Shown in pieces: positions 37,855 through 46,547 of a stretch of 46,612 nucleotides of DNA (position 1 is the first letter of the stretch; every line of letters begins with the position of its first letter). Source of the stretch: Sphaerisporangium sp. (lineage in GTDB: Bacteria > Actinomycetota > Actinomycetes > Streptosporangiales > Streptosporangiaceae); assembly GCA_025964675.1 (NCBI GenBank), contig JAOPYI010000292.1:1-46612 (forward strand). The letters run 5' to 3'. Made by a program: the position numbers and the translations under genes. A model generated the notes under the pieces. That model saw only the letters and a program-made list of their open reading frames with translations. It was not told the DNA's origin and did not search any database.

Positions 37855-38661
37855 TCAGCGAGGATCGATGTGGCCGCCTTTGAACAGGCGCTTCATGAAG
37901 CACACCGTGAGCAGGCGGAGTGCGAAGGGCAGGTCGTCGACGAGGTAGCGGCGCGCGAGCCGGCCGGGCTCGCTCGCGAGGCGGAACAGCCACTCGAGCC
38001 CTGAGCTCCGCATCCACTCGGGGGCCCGCCGCACCGACCCGGCGGTGAAGGCGATCGCCGAACCGCAGCCGACGAACCAGGTCCCGGGCAGGTCGGCGCG
38101 GAGCGCAGCGATCAGGCGATCCTGCTTGGGGAAGCCGAGCCCTACGAAGACCAGGCGGGGACGCGCGGCCAGCAGCGCCTCACGCACGGCTGTGAGGGCC
38201 TCCACCGAGGTCTCGAAGCCGTAGGGAGGGGAGGCGACCCCCGCGACGAGCAGGGCGGGATAGCGGTCGCCCAGCACCTCGGCCGCGCGAACGGCCACAC
38301 CCGGCGGCCCGCCGAGCAAGTAGACCCGCAGGCCCTCGGACGCCGCCGCCTCCGACAGCGACCAGATCAGGTCGGCACCGGTGATGCGCTCGGGCACGGG
38401 CGTGCCGAGCAGCCTGGACGCCCACACCAGCGGCATGCCGTCGGGCACGGCGAGGTCGGCGCCCTCGACGATCGCCCGCACCTCGGGGTCACGGGAGCAG
38501 GCGCGGCAGATGTCGACGTTGGGGGTGACCACGTGTCCGCCTTCCCCCCGCTCAAGGGCGGCGATGACGTGGCCCACCACCTCTCCCTCGGTGAGAGCAT
38601 CGACCGCGACACCCGCGACCGTCACTCGGGGGCGGCTTCCTAGAAGTGTTCGCGGTGTCAT
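37855..38661 (-). CDS. WecG/TagA/CpsF-family glycosyltransferase (GT26)
   Basis: The 268-residue enzyme adds a sugar, usually a ManNAc or related residue, to an undecaprenyl-linked primer during surface-polymer synthesis. The family signature is visible as HVVTPNVDICRACSRDP, then GADLAVPDGMPLVWASRLLG, PERITGADLIW and a C-terminal RPRLVFVGLGFPKQD plus FVGCGSAIAFTAGSVRRAPEW split over the fold. Length is normal. ATG 38661 overlaps the stop of the upstream glycosyltransferase (ATGA). It converges on the rightward operon with about 30 nt between stops. It is one of only two glycosyltransferases in the window, so others needed for a full repeat unit must be encoded beyond it. Confidence 0.9.
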   Translation of the reverse strand: MTPRTLLGSRPRVTVAGVAVDALTEGEVVGHVIAALERGEGGHVVTPNVDICRACSRDPEVRAIVEGADLAVPDGMPLVWASRLLGTPVPERITGADLIWSLSEAAASEGLRVYLLGGPPGVAVRAAEVLGDRYPALLVAGVASPPYGFETSVEALTAVREALLAARPRLVFVGLGFPKQDRLIAALRADLPGTWFVGCGSAIAFTAGSVRRAPEWMRSSGLEWLFRLASEPGRLARRYLVDDLPFALRLLTVCFMKRLFKGGHIDPR

Positions 38662-39572
38662 CAGATGCCGTACCCCCAGGTGTGCAGAGCGCTGAGCACC
38701 GTGCGCGCCGAGACCACGCCGAGCGCGACGGCCAGGGCGATGGGGACGCGCGGCTCGCCCCAGCGGGCGGCGAACGCCCGGAGGGCCCAGCGCCCCGCCT
38801 CGCGGCGGCGTCCCAGCGCGGCGTTGTGGAAGGCGAGCTGGCCGTAGATCCGCGCGGCGCCGCGCGGGTCGGCGGCCAGGTAGGGATGGCGGGCGAGCAT
38901 CCATTCGAGGCCCGCGATGCGATCGGCCCAGCGCGCCACGTAGGCGGAGGCTCCCCAGCGGACCAGCACCAGCGGCCTGTCGACGTACGCGATCGGGTGG
39001 CGTCCGGCGGCGCGCAGCGCGAGGTCCCAGTCTTCGTTCTGCCCGGCGGGCGCGCTCTCGTCGGGCCAGATGGAGCCGCGCCTGAACAGGAACGTGGAGG
39101 AGTGGACCATCACCATGCGCGAGCGGGTGAGGTGCTGCCTGGTCACCCGGCTGGTCCCGGCGAGGCGGGGGACGCGGCGGGAGCCGTACTCGACCTCGAT
39201 GGCACAGGCGGCGAACTCGGCCGCCGGGTCGGCCGCGAGCGCGGAGAGCTGGGCCCTCAGCTTGCCGGGCAACCACAGGTCGTCGTCGTCGCAGAAGGCC
39301 ACGAGGTCGGTGTCGAGCGCGGTGATGCCGGTATTGCGCGCGCCCGGCAGCCCGGGGCTGAGGCGGTTCGCGAGGACGCGGACCCGCCCGGGGGCCTCCG
39401 CGACGACGGCCGCCAGCTGCTCCGGCACGGTGCCCACATCGGCGTCGTCGACCACCACGACGACGTCCACGCCACCGGGATGGCACTGGGCCAGCACGGC
39501 ACGCAGCGCGGCCTGGAGCAGGTGAGGGCGGTCTCCTCGGGTGGGGACGACCACGCCGACGGTCGGGTTCAT
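38661..39572 (-). CDS. Family 2 glycosyltransferase
   Basis: The 303-residue GT-A enzyme starts MNPTVGVVVPTRGDRPHLL at ATG 39572 with GGAG 6 nt upstream. The nucleotide-sugar fold shows the VVVVVDDAD block near residue 40 and the metal-binding FCDDDDLWLPGKL near residue 95. A late NEDWDLALRA gives a catalytic-base-type ED pair near 185. The C-terminus is helical with a single hydrophobic stretch, perhaps membrane-associated. ATG 39572 overlaps the stop of the upstream sulfotransferase, and its own stop overlaps the next start, making a three-gene coupled run. Donor sugar unknown. An upstream ATG at 39608 would overlap the sulfotransferase further and lacks a ribosome binding site. Confidence 0.88.
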   Translation of the reverse strand: MNPTVGVVVPTRGDRPHLLQAALRAVLAQCHPGGVDVVVVVDDADVGTVPEQLAAVVAEAPGRVRVLANRLSPGLPGARNTGITALDTDLVAFCDDDDLWLPGKLRAQLSALAADPAAEFAACAIEVEYGSRRVPRLAGTSRVTRQHLTRSRMVMVHSSTFLFRRGSIWPDESAPAGQNEDWDLALRAAGRHPIAYVDRPLVLVRWGASAYVARWADRIAGLEWMLARHPYLAADPRGAARIYGQLAFHNAALGRRREAGRWALRAFAARWGEPRVPIALAVALGVVSARTVLSALHTWGYGI

Positions 39573-40561
39573 CGGCACTCCGAGGCCGGGACCCCTGCCG
39601 CCAGCCATGACGAGGTAACCCCTTCGGGCATCCGCCTATCGCGGACGCGATAGCCGTACCGGATCATCAACGGCCAGGTGAGCGCGGTGACCAGCCATCG
39701 ATGGCGGCGAGACAGGTGGTCGCGCCAGGAGTCGTCCCTGGTGAGCTCGAGCGGCCCGGCCGTGAACCGCATGGGGTTGCCCGCGCAGGTGTGGGCCACA
39801 GAAAGCTCGGCCATGCCGGGGCGGAGAAACGTCAGCGTGCCGCCGTCCACGTCGCCGGCGATGCCCAGGCGGGCCAGCAGCGTGGAAAGGACAGCGCGGG
39901 GATCGGCCAGCAGGTCTTCGTACCGGACGCGGATCACGGTGCCGCCACGGCGGGCGAGCAGCTCGAAGGCGAGATTCTGCACCACCCAGTGGACGGAGGT
40001 GCGCAGGGGCCGCCAGCGGGTCATGGGGCTGCCGTCCTCGGGCCTCCTGACATGCCGGCGCCAGGAGTAGGCCACCGCGCGCGGGTCACGGACCACGTGG
40101 ACGACGCTCAGATCGACGACCGGGGAGGTGCGCAGGCAGAACGCCAGGGAGGCGTGCTTGCTGGAGTCGACCACCACCCGGCACGCGGCGATCCGCGCCG
40201 CCGCCTCATAGACCCGGGAGTAGGCCCGGGTGTAGCCGCTGAGGCCCACACGGGACCGCCGGGCGGCCAGGGCGGGGATGTGACGGGTGCGGTCGACCCT
40301 GCGCCGCAATGTCAGGACGCGGTCGGCCAGGCCGGGCGACCATCCGCCGAACGCCCGGAGGCCCACCCTGCGCCAGAAGGGACAGGAGGTGAGCGGCTCC
40401 CCGCACCCGCACGGCTCGTGGGCGGTGACACCCCGCTCCCACAGGTGGACCACCTCGCCGAGGGGCGCGATGCCGGGGACCTCGCCGAGCAGCCGCTCCA
40501 GCAGGGTCGTGCCACTGCGCCCCAGCCCACCTACGAAGATCACACGAACAGCCACTGGCAC
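39569..40561 (-). CDS. Sulfotransferase family protein with a Cys-rich insert
   Basis: The 330-residue PAPS-dependent sulfotransferase has phosphosulfate-binding VIFVGGLGRSGTTLLERLLG at residues 7-26 and 3'-phosphate-binding VVHVVRDPRAVAYSWRRH near residues 152-170. An insert HEPCGCGEPLTSCPFWRRV near residue 48 has four cysteines and is seen in some bacterial Sulfotransfer_3 proteins. VVVDSSKHASLAF is another landmark of that group. GTG 40561 has GGGGG 3-4 nt upstream; a GTG at 40555 is an alternative. Its stop overlaps the glycosyltransferase start (ATGA). Together with the two rightward enzymes this makes three distinct sulfotransferases in 6 kb. Confidence 0.87.
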   Translation of the reverse strand: MPVAVRVIFVGGLGRSGTTLLERLLGEVPGIAPLGEVVHLWERGVTAHEPCGCGEPLTSCPFWRRVGLRAFGGWSPGLADRVLTLRRRVDRTRHIPALAARRSRVGLSGYTRAYSRVYEAAARIAACRVVVDSSKHASLAFCLRTSPVVDLSVVHVVRDPRAVAYSWRRHVRRPEDGSPMTRWRPLRTSVHWVVQNLAFELLARRGGTVIRVRYEDLLADPRAVLSTLLARLGIAGDVDGGTLTFLRPGMAELSVAHTCAGNPMRFTAGPLELTRDDSWRDHLSRRHRWLVTALTWPLMIRYGYRVRDRRMPEGVTSSWLAAGVPASECR

Positions 40562-40674
40562 GGACCCCCGACGGACGGCCGATACGAAACGTGCCGACGC
40601 TATCGCGGAGCGTAATCATCGAGTGGTGAAACGGTAAAGGATCTACTTACCGACCGGGCGATTCCCGGCCTCAC

Positions 40675-40691
40675 GCACGTGCCGCACGTGC
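40675..40691. repeat. Two copies of the palindrome GCACGTGC
   Basis: GCACGTGC occurs at 40675-40682 and again at 40684-40691, upstream of the leftward sulfotransferase. Symmetry and position would suit an operator, but the motif is short and GC-rich. Confidence 0.25.
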
Positions 40692-40757
40692 GATGCGTGC
40701 CCCATCGTTCCGAGCCACACGGCTGGTGGCCGCCGGAAGCGGTCCTCGCGTACGGGA

Positions 40758-40788
40758 CGGGCCCGCGCCGACCAGCGGCGCGGGCCCG
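40758..40788 (-). terminator. Terminator after the large secreted protein gene
   Basis: CGGGCCCGCGCC (40758-40769) and GGCGCGGGCCCG (40777-40788) form a perfect 12-bp stem with a 7-nt loop, 16 nt after the stop. Confidence 0.75.
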
Positions 40789-40804
40789 GTGGATCAAGCC
40801 CCGG

Positions 40805-43800
40805 TCAACAGGTTACGGGGCGTAGGGCGAAGTCGGCGGTCTCCGTCTTGCCCGCCTTGAGGGATAGTTGCCTGGTTTGCGGAATCCAACCGTCCCGGGC
40901 CACGATCACCTGGAGCGGGTTGGCACCCGTCGGCGCCCAGATCGCGTACCGGCCGTTCTGGTCGGCCTTCAGGGTGAACGTCCAGCCCTTCTTGCCGTTG
41001 ACCTGGACGGTCGCCCCACGCAAGGCGGCGCTGATGCTCTGGCAGTCGACCCCGGTGACGATCCCGGCCAGCTTGCCCCAGTCCTTGGGCGGCTGCGCGG
41101 TCATCGTCACGTCGATCGGTGCCACCGGGTACGGCGTGTTGGACTTGACGCCCAGCTGGGCGGTGTAGGTGCCGGGCTGGGCCACGCCCGCGGCCGAGGT
41201 GGCGTCCAGCGTGACGGTCACCGTGACGCTCTGCCCGGGGGCCAGGGTCGCCGTGGTGGGCGACATGGAGAGCCACGGCACATCGGTCACGGTGGAGCAC
41301 TGGTCGAAGCCGGGCAGCAACTCGCTTTCCGGCGTCGGGGTGAACCCGCCGGACGATCCTCCTATCTTCACGAATCCGCACGCCGCCCCGGCCCGGTAGC
41401 GGGCGAAGTTGGCGTTGGGCAGTGCCGACCAGGAGTTGGCCGCCGGGTCGTACGCCCAGCCCTGGTTGGTCACCGTGGTGGAGTTGTTGATGACACCGGT
41501 GGAGAGCAGCAGCAGCCCGTTGGCGATGTCCGCGCCGACGCCCCAGAAGTCGAGGGGCAGGTCGGCGAGCTGCGTCCAGGTGTTGCCGCTCGGGTTGTAG
41601 GCGTAGGTGCTCTTGAGCGTGGTCGCTCCGAAACCACCGGCACAGTAGACCGTGCCGTTGATCCCGCCACAGCCCTGCCAGGCCACCGGCACCGGGTATG
41701 GCGCGATCGTCGTGGCGAACGCGTCGGTGGACGGGTCGTACTTGACGACCACATTGGACTTGGCGCAGTTGCCGTCCGTGCAACCGCCGACCAGGTAGAT
41801 CTGGCCGTCGACCACGGCGATGCCTGGAGCGGCCCGCGGTGCGGGGTTGACCGCGGCGCGGGTCTGCCAGGCGTTGGTGGCCGGGTCGTAGACGTAGACC
41901 TTGGTCGACGGGGCGCCGGTCGAGCTCCAGCCGCCGAAGACGTACATCTTCCCGTCGACGAAGGTCGCCGCCGGCTTTTCCAGGGCCGCGGGCAGATCGG
42001 CGATCCTCGTCCAGACGTTCGTCGGCGGATCGTAGGCGTAGCCGTTGGCGACGTTGCCGCTGGAGCTGGCACCGCCCACCGAGTACACCTTGCCGTCGAA
42101 CGCCGCCGCGGCGTTGTCCATCACCGGTATCGGATAGTTGGCCGTGTTGGCCCACGGCGGCGCGTACGGCGACGGCTCGAACGGGTCACCGGGCTTGTTG
42201 TCGCCCAGCCAGCCAGGGGAGACACCGCCCTTGACCATGTTGAGCTGGAGTGGCGCCCCACGTGGCCCGAGGATCTGGAATCCGCCGCGCCGCTCCGACA
42301 GGTCCACCGTGGCCGGTGCGTTGCCGTCGTTGCGGATCGTCGTCTTCGCCGTCGTGCTCTGGCCCAGCGTCTGGCTACCTGACACCGATGGTGGAGTGAT
42401 GGTCAGCCGGCCGGCCTTGAGGCTGAAGTCCGCCTTGGTGGCCCCGTCCGCCGCCACGTCCACCGCGGAGGTGACGGACCCGTAGTTGGAGCTCGCCCCG
42501 GTGAACGGGTGGTTCCCGGTCAGGGAGGAGAACATCCAGTAGAACCCGTCGCCGAGCGTGCCGTCGTCGGGCGTCGGCGCCGTGGTGGCCTTCTCGGCCG
42601 GCTTGTCGACACTGGTCACGGTCGCGCCGTTGAGCCCGGTGCCGGTGTTGCCGTCGAGCACCTGGCCGGCGACGAGACCCCCGGGGACCGGGTCGCAGGA
42701 CCGGTTGAGGACGGAGACGTTGTCCACCTCCCACCACCAGGCGTAGCTGCCCTTGTAGTGGAACCGGATCCGCACGTCGGACTTGCCGCCCGCGCTCGGG
42801 ATGGGCAACTCTTCGACCACCGGCCCGCGTCTGCTGCTGGTGGTCCAGTTCGACACGATGCTCCAGGTCGTGCCGCCGTCGAAGCTCACCTCGACATTGG
42901 CGAACCCGTTGAGGGGCCGGAAGTCGCTGTTGAACCGCAGTACGGGTGCCGGTACGGCCGACAGGTCCAAGGCCGGGGTGGTCAGATCGGTGTCCATGGT
43001 CGTGCCCGATCCAGCCGCGTCACTGTCCCCGATCGCGTACTTGCCGGTGCCGCCGGTGAGGTTGCCCCGGTTCCTCGGGTCGGTGAAGGTCCAGCCGCCG
43101 CTGGCGGTGTGGTTCACCACGCTCCACCCATCGGGTGTCGCCCCGGACTCGAACTGCTCCGTGAACAGCGGAGTGCCGTAGTTGTACCGGTACCCGGCGG
43201 CGAGGCAGGTGTTGTCCACGGCGAGGCCGAAGTCCTTCACCTGGTCGCCGTCACCGACTACGAGCGGCGCGGTGGCTTGCTGGTACGACGGGTACATCGC
43301 CTTCACGGTCAGGCCGTACTCACCGCTTGGCAGGTCGACGCTGTACGCGCCGGTGGCGGGGTTGGTGAACACCGGCCCGCCGGGCCTGCCGGCCACGTCG
43401 ATCCGCGCGTACAGCGGCCAGCCGTGTCCGGAGCCGTCCTTCACCACGCCCGAGACCTGGCGCTTGGGCACCGAGTCAAGGCTGAAGTCGGCCGTCACCG
43501 TGCCGCCGTCTGTCACGGTCACCGTCGCGGTCTTCGTCGCGTACCCGAACGCCGAGACGGTCAGCTGGTGGTCGCCGGTCGGCAGGCTCAGCTTGTATCC
43601 GCCCTGCGGGTCGGTGGTGGTGCCGCTGCCACCCACCCGTACCGAGGCGCCGGCGATCGGCGCGCCGGCACTCGAAGTGACCTTGCCGGTCACCTCACCA
43701 TGCGGGCCGGCCACGCAGTTGGGGAACTTCATCGCGCCGACCCGGGTCTGCCAGCTGGCGGAGCTGGTCTGGGTCAGGTATTCGGAGGTGTACCAGAACG

Positions 43801-45376
43801 TACAGCCGTCGGTGGGGTCCACCGACATCGAGCTGTAGTCGCCCCAGCGGGCCGCCGAGTGGGTCTGCGCACCGGTGCCGGCGATCAGGGTCCGCTCGCT
43901 CTGCCCCAGCTGGCCCAGCGGGTCGCCGGAGAGCCGGCCCGCCACGCGGATCGACGGGTACGACGTGCTTCCCGAAGCCGTGAATCCGAACGCGATGTTG
44001 CCCGAGACGTCCATCGCCCCGCTCGCCATCCAGCGGTGGTCGGCGTCCGGCGCGTAGGTGCCCTGCTGGTGAATGGTCCAGCTGGTGGGGCTGGTGCTCT
44101 GCAACTCGTACCACCGCATGCCCGCGTGGTCGGCGCCGTCGACGTCGACCGTGTGGTTGAGCACGATCGAGGCGTGGTCGCCGAAGTTACGATACGCGGC
44201 CCGGTACATCAAGCGGTCGGAGATGGAGTCCAACTTGGCCGAGGTGCCCTGCTGCGGGACGCAGGCACGGGCGTAGTTGCACATGTTCGAATCGAACGGT
44301 GCGGTCTCCATGAACCGGCTCGGCGCCAGGTTATTGCCGAACGTGGAGTTCGCCGGGTTGGTCCAGTCGGCCTTGAAGTCCCACATCAGCAACCGGTCGG
44401 TGGGCGAGATGCCCCATGCGTCGTCGTCGAACATGACGAACGGGTTCGGCGCCCCGGCCGGCGGGGCCAGCCCCTCCGCGTCGGAGGGCAGCAGGCCGCC
44501 GAAGTCGGGTCCGAGGTGGAAGTACACCATCCGGGCCGGTTGACCGGAGAGCATCTTCTCCCGTTCGAACGCCACCGCACCGACGCCGACGAACGACGGG
44601 GCGAACTCGTTGGCGGTCATGTAGTAGGCGTCCGGCCAGATCCCGAACTTGGGATAGTCGTTCATCCGGGTCTGGTGGTAGAGGAAGTCGTACCGGTAGT
44701 ACGCCCCGGTCGGGTCCGGGGTCTGCGAGATCGCGATGCACTCGTGGTTGCCGGCGGATCCGCCGGGGAGCGCGAACTGGGTGAGCATCCACCGGTCGGC
44801 GGCCTGGTCGTAGCGCACCACCGGGTCACCGTCGTTCCTGGTCTCGCACGGCCCGCCGAAGCCGGTGAACAGCGCGTTGCCGGGCAGCGGACCGAGCAAG
44901 AGGTTGCCGGTCTTGGAGTAGACCGCGTAATGGAGGTTCACCATCTGGACGTAGTGGTTGGGGCCCACGGCGCCGTTGGTGTCCGGCGGCAGGACCCCGT
45001 CGACGTTGCCGACGCCCTCGAAATTGGCGACGAAGTCGGGCACCTGAGTGGCGGTGAAGTCTTGTTGAACCGCGTTGCTGCCTATCTTGGCGGCCGGGGC
45101 GGCCACCTCGCGCGGCAGCTGTCGATTAGTCGGTTGCTCCTCGACCTTGGCACCCCGGTCACGGGTGCTTTTAGAGCGCAGGTCGCGCAACTTGGGAGAG
45201 GCGTCGTGCTTGAGGGCTTCGCGTACCTCTGCCTTGGTGGGCACGGGTGCGGCGGGCTCCGGGCCCGCGGATTGGGCGGTGGCCGGTAGGCCACCAAGGC
45301 CCAGGAGCAGGACAAGGCTGGCAAACCCAGCCACCAGTGGTCCTGCTCGTAGCATTCGTCGTCGTGCTTGTCGCAT
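40805..45376 (-). CDS. Very large secreted multidomain protein with Kelch repeats
   Basis: The 1523-residue exported protein starts at ATG 45376 with AAGGAG 10 nt upstream; the open frame extends further but without signal-like sequence. A signal peptide occupies residues 1-35 (RAGPLVAGFASLVLLLGLGG, cleaved near ATAQSAG). Residues about 110-560 form a propeller-like region. Carboxypeptidase-regulatory-like beta-sandwich repeats lie near 562, 640, 899 and 1434 (GKVTSSAGAPIAGASVRVGG is the first). A jelly-roll/MAM-like domain lies near 735-892. Kelch repeats span 1095-1362 (GKVYSVGGASS, GKMYVFGGWSS, GQIYLVGGCTD). A beta-sandwich segment with LAPGQSVTVTV lies near 1375. There is no sortase signal or C-terminal anchor. 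It is probably a secreted adhesin or glycan-binding protein. No protease triad was recognised. Confidence 0.82.
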   Translation of the reverse strand: MRQARRRMLRAGPLVAGFASLVLLLGLGGLPATAQSAGPEPAAPVPTKAEVREALKHDASPKLRDLRSKSTRDRGAKVEEQPTNRQLPREVAAPAAKIGSNAVQQDFTATQVPDFVANFEGVGNVDGVLPPDTNGAVGPNHYVQMVNLHYAVYSKTGNLLLGPLPGNALFTGFGGPCETRNDGDPVVRYDQAADRWMLTQFALPGGSAGNHECIAISQTPDPTGAYYRYDFLYHQTRMNDYPKFGIWPDAYYMTANEFAPSFVGVGAVAFEREKMLSGQPARMVYFHLGPDFGGLLPSDAEGLAPPAGAPNPFVMFDDDAWGISPTDRLLMWDFKADWTNPANSTFGNNLAPSRFMETAPFDSNMCNYARACVPQQGTSAKLDSISDRLMYRAAYRNFGDHASIVLNHTVDVDGADHAGMRWYELQSTSPTSWTIHQQGTYAPDADHRWMASGAMDVSGNIAFGFTASGSTSYPSIRVAGRLSGDPLGQLGQSERTLIAGTGAQTHSAARWGDYSSMSVDPTDGCTFWYTSEYLTQTSSASWQTRVGAMKFPNCVAGPHGEVTGKVTSSAGAPIAGASVRVGGSGTTTDPQGGYKLSLPTGDHQLTVSAFGYATKTATVTVTDGGTVTADFSLDSVPKRQVSGVVKDGSGHGWPLYARIDVAGRPGGPVFTNPATGAYSVDLPSGEYGLTVKAMYPSYQQATAPLVVGDGDQVKDFGLAVDNTCLAAGYRYNYGTPLFTEQFESGATPDGWSVVNHTASGGWTFTDPRNRGNLTGGTGKYAIGDSDAAGSGTTMDTDLTTPALDLSAVPAPVLRFNSDFRPLNGFANVEVSFDGGTTWSIVSNWTTSSRRGPVVEELPIPSAGGKSDVRIRFHYKGSYAWWWEVDNVSVLNRSCDPVPGGLVAGQVLDGNTGTGLNGATVTSVDKPAEKATTAPTPDDGTLGDGFYWMFSSLTGNHPFTGASSNYGSVTSAVDVAADGATKADFSLKAGRLTITPPSVSGSQTLGQSTTAKTTIRNDGNAPATVDLSERRGGFQILGPRGAPLQLNMVKGGVSPGWLGDNKPGDPFEPSPYAPPWANTANYPIPVMDNAAAAFDGKVYSVGGASSSGNVANGYAYDPPTNVWTRIADLPAALEKPAATFVDGKMYVFGGWSSTGAPSTKVYVYDPATNAWQTRAAVNPAPRAAPGIAVVDGQIYLVGGCTDGNCAKSNVVVKYDPSTDAFATTIAPYPVPVAWQGCGGINGTVYCAGGFGATTLKSTYAYNPSGNTWTQLADLPLDFWGVGADIANGLLLLSTGVINNSTTVTNQGWAYDPAANSWSALPNANFARYRAGAACGFVKIGGSSGGFTPTPESELLPGFDQCSTVTDVPWLSMSPTTATLAPGQSVTVTVTLDATSAAGVAQPGTYTAQLGVKSNTPYPVAPIDVTMTAQPPKDWGKLAGIVTGVDCQSISAALRGATVQVNGKKGWTFTLKADQNGRYAIWAPTGANPLQVIVARDGWIPQTRQLSLKAGKTETADFALRPVTC

Positions 45377-45684
45377 GGGGGGAGAGCTCCTTGCTGGCGG
45401 CTGACCAGGGGTATGTCGGCCGCCGGAAGATGCAGTACTGGGATGCCGCTTGGCCGGCGGGACGAGGGGGTGTCTCGAGCCGCGGGTAGGTGGAGGACGA
45501 GGACGTCGCCTGGTTGGCGGCGGTCTGCGGTCATCGTCGCCCTCTGCCGATCCCTCTTCAAGATCAGAAGGTGGGCGATGGCGGGGCAAAATCGGGTCAA
45601 AACGGGCTCCGCGCCCTGACTTCCACCCGCAAGGGAGAAAACTCGCATATTGACTATGGCCGGTGCTGTTGCTTTCCTTAGGCA
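45377..45684. other. Divergent spacer upstream of the secreted protein and its regulator
   Basis: No gene is supported in these 308 nt; the plus-strand ORFs and the N-terminal extension of the leftward frame are low-complexity. The spacer contains the tandem repeat at 45582-45606 and a TTGACT at 45650-45655 that could be a -35 for the regulator. No matching -10 (TANNNT) follows at a good distance. Confidence 0.4.
45582..45606 (+). promoter_or_regulatory. Tandem repeat, possible OmpR-type operator
   Basis: CGGGGCAAAAT (45582-45592), CGGGTCAAAA (45593-45602) and a third CGGG (45603-45606) recur with a 10-11 nt period. OmpR/PhoB-type winged helices bind such direct repeats, and one is encoded 80 nt away. 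Confidence 0.35.
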
Positions 45685-46185
45685 ATGAACGTTAGTCCGG
45701 CGGAAGATTTCGAAGAACAGCCGGTTATCTTGTGCGTGACATCCAGCCGTAACAAACGGGCCCAGGTTGCCCGGTTGATGAGCGGCTGCGGAACCTTGTT
45801 GATGTTTCCCGACCTGAAGTCAGTCCGTGAGGTCTTGTTCAGCGAAACGGAAATAACCACCTTCGCCGTCCCGGTGGCGGAATTGGTGGCGCTGGGCCGC
45901 CTGGTCGTCGATCCTGACCGGCAACAGGTCAGCTGGGCTGGTAAGGCCCTTCCGCTGACCCGCATCGAACGGGGGGTGCTCGCCGCCCTCGCCAGCCCGC
46001 CACTGCGGGTCTGGACCTACCAGCAGCTCTACGAACGGGCCTGGGGCGCCGACTATATAGACGACGCGTCCGCGGTCCGGTCGACCGTCAAACGGCTGCG
46101 CGCCAAGCTCCGCGATGCCAACGCGACCGTCATGGTGGAGTCGACACGAGGGGTCGGGTTCTCCTTGGTCGACACCAGATGGTGA
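45685..46185 (+). CDS. OmpR/PhoB-type winged-helix regulator without a clear receiver
   Basis: The 166-residue DNA-binding protein has a C-terminal half (residues about 72-166) that is a Trans_reg_C winged helix: LVVDPDRQQVSWAGKALPL, then LTRIERGVLAALASPPLRV, YQQLYERAWGADYIDD, a recognition helix ASAVRSTVKRLRAKL and the hairpin VMVESTRGVGFSL. The N-terminal 70 residues (ILCVTSSRNKRAQVARLM) resemble the first strands of a receiver fold but show no phosphoacceptor aspartate and are far too short. It may therefore be a phosphorylation-independent regulator. It is divergent from the large secreted protein gene and may control it. No Shine-Dalgarno sequence stands out before the ATG. Confidence 0.8.
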   Translation: MNVSPAEDFEEQPVILCVTSSRNKRAQVARLMSGCGTLLMFPDLKSVREVLFSETEITTFAVPVAELVALGRLVVDPDRQQVSWAGKALPLTRIERGVLAALASPPLRVWTYQQLYERAWGADYIDDASAVRSTVKRLRAKLRDANATVMVESTRGVGFSLVDTRW

Positions 46186-46490
46186 GGCATCCGTAACGGT
46201 CCGCGACCACGATGAGAGCGGAGCGTGTGGCCGTCTCAACCTGAGTAACGCCAGGATTTCAAGCTCGGTACTCAGTCGCCCCTGAGTTGGGAGAAGAACC
46301 GGTCGGCCGCGGGGCGGCTTCATTCGAGCCGCTGCGGGTCGGCGGAGCTGGGGCGCCTCGGAATCGGCGGTCCGGGTGGTGGGGGGAGCGGTCATCGTCG
46401 GCGCCATGGCATCGAGCCGGCCTTCCCGTAGGGGAACTTGTCAGCGGTATCTCGCCACAAGCCGTCGACGATCATCTGCTGGGAAAGGAG
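46186..46490. other. Spacer with no recognised gene
   Basis: In these 305 nt, ORFs on both strands lack ribosome binding sites and family resemblance. Nothing repeated or hairpin-like was found before the terminator at 46491. It may hold a gene remnant. Confidence 0.35.
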
Positions 46491-46520
46491 AAGCCCTCCG
46501 GATCTGTGGCCGGAGGGCTT
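46491..46520 (-). terminator. Terminator after the DUF397 gene
   Basis: AAGCCCTCCGG (46491-46501) and CCGGAGGGCTT (46510-46520) form a perfect 11-bp stem with an 8-nt loop; the minus-strand tail is CTCCTTTCC. Confidence 0.8.
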
Positions 46521-46547
46521 CGGTGAACATCCTTGGGATGTCGTGGG

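Noticed and set aside
37855-39486. Single 543-codon leftward frame spanning two glycosyltransferases
   Set aside because: The right part is out of frame with the real family 2 enzyme (38661-39572); only the WecG-type part from ATG 38661 is real.
42509-45289. Plus-strand ORF of 926 codons opposite the large secreted protein
   Set aside because: The minus frame has a signal peptide and clear Kelch and beta-sandwich repeats; the plus frame shows no family resemblance.
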